From the NCBI RefSeq assembly GCF_000350165.1, contig NZ_CAUI01000023.1, positions 124,001 to 188,000 of the forward strand: a stretch of DNA of 64,000 bases, read 5' to 3'. A model generated the notes under the pieces. It searched no databases. It was not told the origin of the DNA and saw only the letters and a program-made list of their open reading frames with translations. Position numbers and translations under genes: made by a program. Of this stretch, positions 52,880-61,129 are shown piece by piece. Position 1 is the stretch's first letter; each line of letters begins with the position of its first letter. The stretch is from Halanaerobium saccharolyticum subsp. saccharolyticum DSM 6643 (GTDB taxonomy: Bacteria > Bacillota > Halanaerobiia > Halanaerobiales > Halanaerobiaceae).

Positions 52880-53374
52880 TTAATAATCTTCTAGGTGGTA
52901 CCATTCAGCGTCTTCAAGCCAGGTGTTTGGACGATTTACCAGCTCAATAATATTACCTATAATTCTCTCATGTTTTTTTTCTTCTTCTGCTAAACGTTTA
53001 AAGGCTTTTTTAACTTCTTCAGAATCACTTTCTTCAGCTTTTTCTTCATAAAACTCATAACTTTTTGTTTCAATATCTATAGCCTTTTTGTAAACATCAA
53101 TCTGCTCATCTACAAATACACCTTCAGAACCTTCAGGTAAATCATTAGCAATTTTTTCTAGTACTTTTTTTGCTTTTGGAAGAATGCCAGCTTCTACATT
53201 ATCAGCTTTTTTATTTTCTTTTAGCTGCCTCACAATATTTTCATGTTTTTTCTCTTCCTCAGCCAATTCTAGAAACACACCTTTTAAATCTTTATTACCT
53301 GTTTTTTCAGCAAATTCTTCATATAATTTACGGTTTTCAATCTCAAAATCAATTGCGAAATCAAAAATATTCAT
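52880..53374 (-). CDS. Rubrerythrin-like ferritin-fold protein
   Basis: 164 aa, di-iron four-helix bundle with two internally repeated halves: FEIENRKLYEEFAEK...LAEEEKKHENIV (about 10-48) and DIETKSYEFYEEKAEE...LAEEEKKHERII (about 105-142). Both ExxH pairs needed for a di-iron site are intact. The rubredoxin domain of classical rubrerythrin is missing, so it resembles erythrin/YhaI-type short rubrerythrins. Peroxide reduction or iron handling is likely. It lies downstream (same strand) of korB and upstream of hcp, in a cluster of oxidative and nitrosative stress genes. Confidence 0.88.
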   Translation of the reverse strand: MNIFDFAIDFEIENRKLYEEFAEKTGNKDLKGVFLELAEEEKKHENIVRQLKENKKADNVEAGILPKAKKVLEKIANDLPEGSEGVFVDEQIDVYKKAIDIETKSYEFYEEKAEESDSEEVKKAFKRLAEEEKKHERIIGNIIELVNRPNTWLEDAEWYHLEDY

Positions 53375-53441
53375 TATTATAAGCCTCCTTAAATTAATTT
53401 TTAAAGATTTCTCAAATTAGAATATTAACTAAAAATAACTT

Positions 53442-54293
53442 TTATTTAAACTCTTTAATTAAATATTCCATATCCTCTACTTTTACATCACGATCAACCA
53501 ATCCTTTATCTTTTAAATAAGGAATTCTATCTCTAAAGGTTGGCTTATCTTCTCTATAAATAATTCCAATAGGAATTTTATCTCCAAATTCATCTGCAAC
53601 TTTCATTGCTGCAGCATAATCAGTAGGATCATGATCTTCTAACTTATATACCCTTTTGTTATACCACTGATAAGTATTGATTTTATTAAAAGAAACACAG
53701 GGTTGAAAAATATCAATTAAAGCATAACCTTTGTGTTTTTTTGCTTCCTTTATCATTTCTTTCAAATGTTCACGATCACCAACAGTACTACGAGCAACAA
53801 AACTGGCTTTCATCCCCACAGCAAAACGAACTGGGTTAAAGGGTTCAGCATTAACTCCATGTGTTTGGACTGGAGTTCTTAATTCTTCCACACTTGTTGG
53901 TGATGCTTGACCCTTAGTTAATCCATAAATTTGGTTATCATGAACAAGATGCACAATGTCTAGATTACGCCTAATATTATGCAGAATATGATTTCCACCT
54001 TCACCGTAAGTACAGCCATCACCTGATTCTACAATAACTGTCATTTTGGGATTAGCAACTCTCATTGCAATCGCAGGCGGTATTGAGCGTCCATGTAATC
54101 CATTAAAACCATTAACTTTAATATAATGAGGAATTTTCGCTGCCTGTCCAATTCCAGTGAACATAGTTATATCTTCTGGTTTTAAGTCCATTTCAGATAA
54201 AGATTCTGCAAGAGCAGTCCTTAAAGGAAAGTTTCCACAACCTGGACACCAGGCGGTTTCGCGATCAGCCTGATAAACACTTTTATCTACCAT
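53442..54293 (-). CDS. korB: 2-Oxoacid:ferredoxin oxidoreductase, beta subunit
   Basis: 283 aa thiamine-diphosphate-binding subunit. AWCPGCGNFPLRTAL near residues 14-28 is the cluster/TPP region, GDGCTYGEGGNHILHNIRRN near 92-111 carries the TPP GDG motif, and DNQIYGLTKGQASPTS follows near 118-133. It overlaps korA by one base (TAATG). Together they make a two-subunit KorAB enzyme that oxidises a 2-oxoacid (2-oxoglutarate or pyruvate-like) with CoA and reduces ferredoxin. Substrate specificity cannot be settled from sequence. Confidence 0.93.
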   Translation of the reverse strand: MVDKSVYQADRETAWCPGCGNFPLRTALAESLSEMDLKPEDITMFTGIGQAAKIPHYIKVNGFNGLHGRSIPPAIAMRVANPKMTVIVESGDGCTYGEGGNHILHNIRRNLDIVHLVHDNQIYGLTKGQASPTSVEELRTPVQTHGVNAEPFNPVRFAVGMKASFVARSTVGDREHLKEMIKEAKKHKGYALIDIFQPCVSFNKINTYQWYNKRVYKLEDHDPTDYAAAMKVADEFGDKIPIGIIYREDKPTFRDRIPYLKDKGLVDRDVKVEDMEYLIKEFK

Positions 54294-55969
54294 TATTTGC
54301 TCACCTCTTCTTTAAATCTTCTATAGATTTCCTGACCAGAGAAAGGACGACCATCATCTTTTAAAATGTTATAATTTGCTTTAATACCAGTCTCACTTCT
54401 AACTAATCTATCAAATTGAGCTCCCGAATTGTTTTCTACATAGACTAATTTTGCTCCAGCTGCAGCTTTGTCTTCTATTGTTTTTGTTGGCAGCGGCCAA
54501 ACATCATTAAAGGCTAAATGTCCAACTTTATATTCATCAGAAAGCTTTTCTCTTCCTTCTCTTAGCGGGCCAGCAGTTGATCCCCAGCCAACTAATATAT
54601 AATCTGGATTTTCTGGACCTGTATACTCTGGCTCAATAAGATCTTCTGCTATTAACTTCTTGATTTTTTTACTTCTCTTTTCTACCATTTTATTTCTAGT
54701 TTCAGCATCTTCAACAATATGAGCATATTCATCATGTTCATCACTGTCAGATAAAACAATGTTACCCTCAAGCTGACCAGGATAAGCACGAGGTGATATT
54801 CCATCTTCAGTATATTTATAGCGCTTATATTCGCCTTCTATTTCATCTGGATTGGCTAAATGTCTTTCAATCTCCAGATCACTTATATCAATTTCATCAA
54901 TAGTTTTCGAACCATCACCAATAAATTGGTCAGATAAAATAATAACTGGTAACTGATATTTATCAGCTAGATTAAAAGCTCTAAATGTTTGATAAACTGC
55001 ATCTTCTTGATCTTTTGGCGCTAAAACCATTAGTGGGAATTCATCCTGAGCAATATTAATTGCAAATAATAGGTCTCCCTGTCCTGTTCTTGTTGGCAAT
55101 CCTGTAGCAGGACCTGGACGCTGTACATCTGCAATAACAATTGGAATCTCAGCAACTCCAGCCAGACCAATACCTTCAGCCATTAATGCTAATCCACCAC
55201 CTGAAGTACCTGTCATTGAACGCAGACCACTATAAGTACCACCAAGTGCCATGTTAATAGCAGCGATTTCATCTTCAGCTTGCTCGACTACTATTTCTAA
55301 TTCTTCCTGTTTGGAAGCAACATAATGCAAAATACCTGTAGAAGGTGACATCGGATAAGCAGCATAATAACTTAACCCGGCTAATAATGCACCTAAACCA
55401 ACAGCACTATTACCATCAATCACCATCTTATCATCTTTTTTACCTAGATCTTTAAGATTATAAAGCTGATCAACAGCCTCATATCCTTCTTTTAATAGTG
55501 TTAAATTGTCATCTATCACTGATTCTTTTTTAGCAAAATGTTCCTTAACCGCCTCTTCGGCTTCTTCAGTTGCTAAGCCCATTATTTTAAAAGCAGCTCC
55601 AACAAAAACAGTATTGACTGCTCTAGGATTAACCTCTTTTGCCACACCCTTAGCATCAATATAAACCATATTATCATCATCTGATTCTATCTCAGATAAA
55701 ATTGTACCATCTTCATTAATTTCTGATCGATGAATTTCTACACTCTCTTCATTTAGAGCTAATAATAAATCTATTCCTTCATCTGGACCTTCAATCTTTT
55801 CATCACTTATTCTAATCTGCATAAAGTTATGTCCACCTCTAACTCTTGACATATAATCTTTAGTGCTGAATAAGTAATAACCATGACGAGAAAAAGTTTT
55901 GGTCAGCATTGCTTCAACTGTTTTTAAACCCTGACCTGCTTCTCCAGCAATTACAATATTAAAATCCAA
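54293..55969 (-). CDS. korA: 2-Oxoacid:ferredoxin oxidoreductase, fused gamma-alpha subunit
   Basis: 558 aa from TTG 55969, which has AAGGAGG upstream; the longer open frame to 56017 has no ribosome site. Residues 1-180 are the gamma domain beginning DFNIVIAGEAGQGLKTVE, and residues about 185-558 the alpha (pyrimidine-binding) domain with NSAVGLGALLAGLSYYAAYPMS and GVAEIPIVIADVQRPGPATG near 272-291, where ranges are approximate. The order gamma-alpha then beta is the KorAB/archaeal 2-subunit type. It is the first gene of the two-gene operon. The 276 bp upstream to wecB show no other gene. Confidence 0.93.
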   Translation of the reverse strand: MDFNIVIAGEAGQGLKTVEAMLTKTFSRHGYYLFSTKDYMSRVRGGHNFMQIRISDEKIEGPDEGIDLLLALNEESVEIHRSEINEDGTILSEIESDDDNMVYIDAKGVAKEVNPRAVNTVFVGAAFKIMGLATEEAEEAVKEHFAKKESVIDDNLTLLKEGYEAVDQLYNLKDLGKKDDKMVIDGNSAVGLGALLAGLSYYAAYPMSPSTGILHYVASKQEELEIVVEQAEDEIAAINMALGGTYSGLRSMTGTSGGGLALMAEGIGLAGVAEIPIVIADVQRPGPATGLPTRTGQGDLLFAINIAQDEFPLMVLAPKDQEDAVYQTFRAFNLADKYQLPVIILSDQFIGDGSKTIDEIDISDLEIERHLANPDEIEGEYKRYKYTEDGISPRAYPGQLEGNIVLSDSDEHDEYAHIVEDAETRNKMVEKRSKKIKKLIAEDLIEPEYTGPENPDYILVGWGSTAGPLREGREKLSDEYKVGHLAFNDVWPLPTKTIEDKAAAGAKLVYVENNSGAQFDRLVRSETGIKANYNILKDDGRPFSGQEIYRRFKEEVSK

Positions 55970-56245
55970 TCTTATTACCTCCTTTTTCAAAATGAAAATT
56001 TCTTTTTTTAGTTTCAAAAAACTAGATTAATTTTCTTTCCCTTAATATATCTTATTCAATATATAACTGGTAAATCCTGCTTCAGATTGGAAATATTTTG
56101 CCCCGAATATAATAAAATTTAGATTAATCTAATAAAAAGAATAGTTATCATTATTGAGCAAAGAAGCTTCCAGCTAAATTCATTTTAACTTAGAATCATC
56201 TAAAATTTCTCGCATTTTCTAATTAACATTATACATTATTTCTTA

Positions 56246-57394
56246 TTAAACCTCAAAATCATCAGGTCTAAGTTTGTTGGTCCCAAAATAAAAATCAATA
56301 GCCTTAATTATTCTTTCAACCGCTCTGCCATCACCATATGGATTAACTGCTGCTGCTCTTTTTTTATATTCCTCAGTATCAGTTAATAGCTTTAAGCTTT
56401 GTTGGTAAATTTTTTGAGTATTGGTCCCAACTTTTAATACTGTACCTGCCTCAACTGCTTCTGGTCTCTCTGTTGTATCTCTTAAAACTAAAACAGGCTT
56501 ACCCAGAGATGGAGCCTCTTCCTGTATTCCACCAGAATCTGTTAATACTAGCTCACTTCTTGCCATTAGATTTGCAAATGGAAGATAATCTAATGGTTCT
56601 ATTAAATGCACCTGCGAATTGTTAGTAAACATTTTTTTGCTTAGCTCTCTAATTACAGGATTTAAATGCACAGGAAAAACAACTTCTAAATCATTTATTT
56701 CTTCAGTTAATTGCTGAACCGCTGTAAAAATATTCTCCATAGGTTCTCCTAAATTTTCTCGACGGTGAGTTGTAAGTAAAATCACCTTTTTATTCTTAAA
56801 ATCTAATTTTTGGAGCAGCCTGTTTTCAAATTTATAATTCTCATCTACCACAGAAAGCAGAGCATCTATCACAGTATTTCCCGTCACAAATACTTTTTTG
56901 GGATTTGTATTTTCCAGCAATAAATTTTCTTTAGCTCTCTTAGTTGGAGCGAAGTTTAAATCAGCCAGTACACCAGTCAGCTGTCTGTTAATTTCTTCAG
57001 GAAAAGGTGAATATTTATTATGAGTTCTTAAACCTGCTTCTACATGCGCAATTTTGATTTGATGATAAAAAGAAGTCAAAGCTCCTATAAATGTAGAAGA
57101 TGTGTCGCCATGAACTAATAAAAGATCAGGGCTCTCATCCGCCAAAATTTCGTCCAGTTTTGTTATTATTCTGGCCGAAAGACCACTTAATGTCTGCCTA
57201 TCCTTCATTATATCTAGATCATAATCTGCTTCAAGCTGAAAAAGATCCATCACCTGGTCCAACATTTCTCTATGCTGAGCTGTAACAGTAATTATTAACT
57301 TATAATTTTTGTTTTTCTGCAGTGATTTCATAAGAGGTGCCATTTTTATTGCTTCCGGTCTGGTACCAAAAACAGCCATAATTTTTTTCTGCAT
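56246..57394 (-). CDS. wecB: UDP-N-acetylglucosamine 2-epimerase, non-hydrolysing
   Basis: 382 aa GT-B-fold enzyme making UDP-ManNAc for cell-surface polymers. Family blocks: MAVFGTRPEAIKMAPL at the start, LVHGDTSSTFIGAL near 90-103, AHVEAGLRTHNKYSPFPEE near 113-131, LLTTHRRENLGEP near 205-217 and LTDSGGIQEEAPSLGKPVL near 283-301. I start at ATG 57394, because AGGATG sits about 8 bases upstream; the ATG at 57403 is inside that site. It stands alone, with no sugar-nucleotide or polymerase genes nearby. Confidence 0.96.
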   Translation of the reverse strand: MQKKIMAVFGTRPEAIKMAPLMKSLQKNKNYKLIITVTAQHREMLDQVMDLFQLEADYDLDIMKDRQTLSGLSARIITKLDEILADESPDLLLVHGDTSSTFIGALTSFYHQIKIAHVEAGLRTHNKYSPFPEEINRQLTGVLADLNFAPTKRAKENLLLENTNPKKVFVTGNTVIDALLSVVDENYKFENRLLQKLDFKNKKVILLTTHRRENLGEPMENIFTAVQQLTEEINDLEVVFPVHLNPVIRELSKKMFTNNSQVHLIEPLDYLPFANLMARSELVLTDSGGIQEEAPSLGKPVLVLRDTTERPEAVEAGTVLKVGTNTQKIYQQSLKLLTDTEEYKKRAAAVNPYGDGRAVERIIKAIDFYFGTNKLRPDDFEV

Positions 57395-57470
57395 TTTAAT
57401 CATCCTAATTTATTTAATTAATTTTCATTACTACTTATAATGATATAATTATATTTTCCGAATGTAAATA

Positions 57471-58274
57471 CTATTTTGATTTAAATCTTTTGCTGCTACC
57501 GGGTCGCTCAATTAAATATTTCCAGTATTTCTTTGGCATAAACTGCTGTTGCGTTCTTGGATTACTTCGATTTTGGATGCTGACAGCAGAAAAAAAGGCA
57601 CGCCAAAGATCCTGCACCTCTTTTTCTTTGGCAGATAGTTCAGGCTCAAATTCTTTTTTTAAATCAATTAATAACCATTCTTTCTCTGCCGCTGAAAAAA
57701 TAATAGCTTCCTCTCTTCTCTTATCTTGTATAATCCAATCCATGGTTGGAAATCTATTTTTAAAGTGAGGTGCCAATAAAATTAAAATTTTATAATCTGG
57801 TTCAACTGCTGCAAAATATTTATTATCTGCTGCTTCCTGTAACCGAATTAGTCCTTTAAGCCGATGACTTTCGTGTTTTACTTTATGAGCTAAATCCTGA
57901 ACCTTTCTCACATATTCTTTTGTTAAATATTCATCAATTTTTTTCCCAGCTTTAAAACCAGTAAATAAATATCGGAAAATATAAAGTTCTATTTTCTCTA
58001 TCTCTGATAAATAGGCGTGGAAAATATTATTTAATGCCTGAGCTGAGATATTTTTTTTGATCTGCTGACTGAAAAAATGAGCTTGGTCTGAATCAGTTAT
58101 TATTTCCTCTCGCTGATAAAAAAGATCATTTCTAAAATTAGACTCAGCTACAATTTTAACTGGAACTTCTCTCTGCTTAAAGGCTTGATATAAAGCTGTC
58201 AGCAGTCCTTGATAACTTCCATCATAAATATAAACTTTTTTTCCACTTTGATTATTTTTGTTTTTCATAAACAT
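57471..58274 (-). CDS. DUF4130-type partner of a radical-SAM repair-like protein
   Basis: 267 aa. It corresponds to the TIGR03915-type family that almost always follows the radical SAM gene upstream: YIYDGSYQGLLTALYQAFKQ near residues 16-35, FRYLFTGFKAGKKIDEYL near 100-117, LKGLIRLQEAADNKYFAAVE near 138-157, PHFKNRFPTMDWIIQDKRR near 167-185 and the C-terminal RTQQQFMPKKYWKYLIE. In many genomes this protein is fused to a uracil-DNA-glycosylase domain; here it is not. DNA repair or modification is suggested by family context only. Confidence 0.8.
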   Translation of the reverse strand: MFMKNKNNQSGKKVYIYDGSYQGLLTALYQAFKQREVPVKIVAESNFRNDLFYQREEIITDSDQAHFFSQQIKKNISAQALNNIFHAYLSEIEKIELYIFRYLFTGFKAGKKIDEYLTKEYVRKVQDLAHKVKHESHRLKGLIRLQEAADNKYFAAVEPDYKILILLAPHFKNRFPTMDWIIQDKRREEAIIFSAAEKEWLLIDLKKEFEPELSAKEKEVQDLWRAFFSAVSIQNRSNPRTQQQFMPKKYWKYLIERPGSSKRFKSK

Positions 58275-58289
58275 CTAACCTCTTTTTTA

Positions 58290-59558
58290 TTATACATTAT
58301 CTAATTTCCAACCCTGATCACTGGTAGAATTATTTGAAAACAGGGAAAGCTGCAGATTTTCTTTTTCTGCCAGCCGATTATAAATCACAGCACTTTCAAA
58401 AGGCACTGCAGCTGCATATTTACCGCTGCAGGTAATAAAAAAATTGGCCCTTTTTAAAACAATTCGCATTTTCTTTAAATTATAATGAGTTAAATTTGTT
58501 TCTCTTCTGGCCTTGACTATTTTAGCAGCTGAACGAGGTCCGATCCCCGGAACTCTGAGTAACATCTCATAATCAGCAGTATTTACTTCGACCGGAAACT
58601 GATCTAAGTTGTGAAGTGCCCAATCGGCTTTGGGATCAATTTTTAAATCAAAGTTTTCTCTGCCAGGAGTCAATAGCTCACCTGCTTTAAAGCCATAAAA
58701 ACGTAAAAGCCAGTCGGCCTGATAAAGACGATGCTCTCTTTTTAGTGGAGGCCCGGGTAAAGCAGGTAACAATGAGGAGTTATTGACAGGTAAATAGGCA
58801 GAATAATACACTCGTTTTAAATTAAAATGATCATATAATCCTTCTGAAAGAGAAATTATCTGTCTGTCTGATTCTGGACTAGCCCCCACTATTAATTGAG
58901 TTGATTGACCTGCTGGTACAAATTTATCTTTTAGCTTATACTTTTTTCGCTCGACTATATTATTTTCTATTCCTTCTCCGATTCCTTTCATCGGAGCTAA
59001 AATACCTGCTTTTTTCTTCTGTGGAGCCAACTTTTCCAGACTTCTCTCACTCGGCAGCTCAATATTTATACTCATCCGGTCTACAAGAAGTCCGGCCTGA
59101 TAAATTAATTTAAAATCGGCTCCTGGAATTGCTTTTAAATGAATATATCCCTGGTAATTATGTTTGTTCCTGAGCAACTGCACTGTTTTTAAAAGCTGTT
59201 CCATAGTCCAGTCTGGATCTCTATTTACTGCAGAACTTAAAAATAGTCCCTCAATATAATTGCGTTTATAAAAATCTATAGTTAGCTGAGCTACTTCTTC
59301 TGGTGTAAAAGAAGCCCGCGGACGATCATTGCTGGCCCGATTTACACAGTACTGACAGTCGTAAATACAGTAATTTGTAAAGAGAATTTTAAGCAGAGAA
59401 ACACAGCGACCATCATCAGTCCAGCTGTGACAAATTCCACTTGCTTTAGTATTCCCTAGACTAGAACTATTACCACGGCCGCTACTGCCACTGGAAGAAC
59501 AAGAAACATCATATTTAGCTGCATCGCTTAAAATTTCAAGCTTTTTCTGTAGCTCCAT
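58290..59558 (-). CDS. Radical SAM protein, DNA modification/repair-like
   Basis: 422 aa from ATG 59558 (GGAAAGTGAG upstream). The SAM cluster motif is FTNYCIYDCQYCVNR, giving CxxxCxxC near residues 62-69. The C-terminal part has a helix-hairpin-helix, LLRVPGIGPRSAAKIVKARR near 335-354, a DNA-binding element. This is the rSAM_link_UDG type (TIGR03916-like). It ends 16 bp before the DUF4130-type partner. The Ser/Gly-rich stretch near residues 20-36 (SCSSSGSSGRGNSSSLG) is a family feature. The reaction is not established. Confidence 0.9.
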   Translation of the reverse strand: MELQKKLEILSDAAKYDVSCSSSGSSGRGNSSSLGNTKASGICHSWTDDGRCVSLLKILFTNYCIYDCQYCVNRASNDRPRASFTPEEVAQLTIDFYKRNYIEGLFLSSAVNRDPDWTMEQLLKTVQLLRNKHNYQGYIHLKAIPGADFKLIYQAGLLVDRMSINIELPSERSLEKLAPQKKKAGILAPMKGIGEGIENNIVERKKYKLKDKFVPAGQSTQLIVGASPESDRQIISLSEGLYDHFNLKRVYYSAYLPVNNSSLLPALPGPPLKREHRLYQADWLLRFYGFKAGELLTPGRENFDLKIDPKADWALHNLDQFPVEVNTADYEMLLRVPGIGPRSAAKIVKARRETNLTHYNLKKMRIVLKRANFFITCSGKYAAAVPFESAVIYNRLAEKENLQLSLFSNNSTSDQGWKLDNV

Positions 59559-59696
59559 ATTCTCACTTTCCTTCATTATTAAAATATATTAACTAGAAAT
59601 TAATGCTTCAGTATATTTGAAACTATCTAATTTAATTATACTATTTCAATTATACTATAAAAAGATAATCTTTTCAAACAAATGTTTGTTTTAATG

Positions 59697-59730
59697 CAAA
59701 AAAAAATACCGCCTACTAAAAGCAGACGGT
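59697..59730 (-). terminator. Terminator of the encapsulin operon
   Basis: Minus strand ACCGTCTGCT / AGTAGGCGGT stem (wobbles included), then ATTTTTTTTT. It lies 26 bp beyond the encapsulin stop. Confidence 0.9.
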
Positions 59731-59755
59731 GATTTATAATTAATTTATGCAAGTT

Positions 59756-60556
59756 TTATTTTAATACTACAGCAGCCTCTGGGCCATTAACTCTAAAAGT
59801 AAATGTTTCAAGGAAGAATAATTCTACCTCATCGCCTTTTCTTTCGCTAAAGCCAAGTGAAATGTCCTGACCAACTGTTAGTTCAAAGTCTCCACCTCGT
59901 TCTGAAATTAAAAGACCTCTATTTCCAAGATCTGGTACTAATATAGTACCACTGTCAACCATTTCCTCAACTTTTCTCTTTAATGGATAACCTTTATCAT
60001 CTAATTCGTAGAGTAGAGAATAAAGTTCAGGACCTAAAAGTAATCTCTTAGTACCACCGACACTATTTTCTTCAAATAAGTTAAGTGCTTTAAGTAATCC
60101 AGCAATTAGTTCTTTTTCGCCACCAGAAACGCTTACTTCTTCATGTTCTGAAGCTTCAACAATTCCTTTAATGTTGACTTCGTCAAGACCATAAAATACA
60201 GCCTTGTTTTCTGCCTTAGCTACCTTAGAAGCAGCTTCAACTAATTCAGCTGTATCTACATCTTCTGCTCCACGAGCTAAAGCCTCGATTTCACTAAGCT
60301 TCATAGTAAAAGGAACTTTAATTTCTACCAGTGGAAGTACTTCTCTTGTTGAGTAAGTTACTCCTTCAACATCTTCGATACCTACAGGGCTAAAACGACC
60401 AGTATTAATTGAAGATAGTTCTAATCCTTTGGGACCTAGAAAATCCACCTCTTTACGAGCTTTTAATTTCTGACTTAAAACATCAGTTGCCTCTTCATCT
60501 AAAAAATTCCAGGCTTCTGCTGCAAATGGTGCTAATCCACGTTTTAAAATATCCAT
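59756..60556 (-). CDS. Encapsulin shell protein (family 1)
   Basis: 266 aa, HK97-capsid-like protein forming a protein nanocompartment. The N-terminus MDILKRGLAPFAAEAWNFLDEEA and the following FLGPKGLELSSINTGR (about 40-55) are typical, as are DISLGFSERKGDEVELFFLET near 230-250 and a C-terminal FRVNGPEAAVVLK. It starts immediately after the stop of the encapsulated ferritin gene; its ribosome site GGAGGAGA lies inside the last codons of that gene. Length and motifs match the iron-storage encapsulins rather than those loaded with dye-decolourising peroxidase. The cargo gene is directly upstream. Confidence 0.93.
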   Translation of the reverse strand: MDILKRGLAPFAAEAWNFLDEEATDVLSQKLKARKEVDFLGPKGLELSSINTGRFSPVGIEDVEGVTYSTREVLPLVEIKVPFTMKLSEIEALARGAEDVDTAELVEAASKVAKAENKAVFYGLDEVNIKGIVEASEHEEVSVSGGEKELIAGLLKALNLFEENSVGGTKRLLLGPELYSLLYELDDKGYPLKRKVEEMVDSGTILVPDLGNRGLLISERGGDFELTVGQDISLGFSERKGDEVELFFLETFTFRVNGPEAAVVLK

Positions 60557-60925
60557 TTATTCTCCTCCTCTCATATTACCTAAACCAAGAGATCCTTTTG
60601 AAGCAGGAGCTTCTTCTGCCCCTTCTTCACCTTCACCCTCTTCTTCAACTTCTGTTATTTTTGCTGTTGTAAAAAGGAAAGTTCTTAACATTTCATCCCA
60701 GACAGGGTTATTACGGCGTAACCATTCTAATCCCATACATGCATGCTCAATTTCTTCATCACGATTATGTTCAACAATAGCTTGAACATCAGGATCATTA
60801 GTTGCCACAGCCCTCTGATTATACCAATCAACCGCTTCTAACTCCTCCATTACACTCTTAATAATACGATGATACTCCATTGCTTCTTCCGTTAATTTTT
60901 CTTCTGGTTCATGATATTCGCTCAT
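60557..60925 (-). CDS. Encapsulated ferritin-like protein (EncFtn)
   Basis: 122 aa. Residues 1-95 are the two-helix EncFtn type, with iron-site residues in LEAVDWYNQRA near 32-42 and NRDEEIEHACMGLEWLRRN near 54-72. After an acidic linker (about 93-108), the C-terminus has GSLGLGNMRG, a classical encapsulin-targeting peptide. The protein is expected to be a ferroxidase packed inside the shell, which stores iron. First gene of the operon; a consensus promoter with a Fur/PerR-like box over the -10 lies upstream. Confidence 0.93.
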   Translation of the reverse strand: MSEYHEPEEKLTEEAMEYHRIIKSVMEELEAVDWYNQRAVATNDPDVQAIVEHNRDEEIEHACMGLEWLRRNNPVWDEMLRTFLFTTAKITEVEEEGEGEEGAEEAPASKGSLGLGNMRGGE

Positions 60926-60996
60926 AAATCTGACCTCCCTTTAATTTTTTAAACTCAATTTTAATATAAATTTAATAGAAAATCTTTAGTCACTCT

Positions 60997-61033
60997 TAAT
61001 AATTATTATACAATTTTTTTCTCTCTAAGTCAA
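60997..61033 (-). promoter_or_regulatory. Encapsulin promoter with Fur/PerR-like box
   Basis: Minus strand TTGACT (61028-61033), 17-bp spacer, TATAAT (61005-61010). The 15-base GTATAATAATTATTA (60997-61011) covers the -10 and matches the 7-1-7 PerR consensus TTATAATNATTATAA at 12 of 14 fixed positions. A second palindrome TTTTTACT-AACT-AGTAAAAA lies just upstream (about 61034-61053). In an AT-rich genome the match needs testing. Confidence 0.6.
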
Positions 61034-61129
61034 ATTTTTACTAGTTAGTAAAAAAGCCGATAAAGCCTATTATATTAGGGAACTTCTTTTAAAATTTAAG
61101 AGTCCTTTGTTAATTATTCATGGTCTTAT

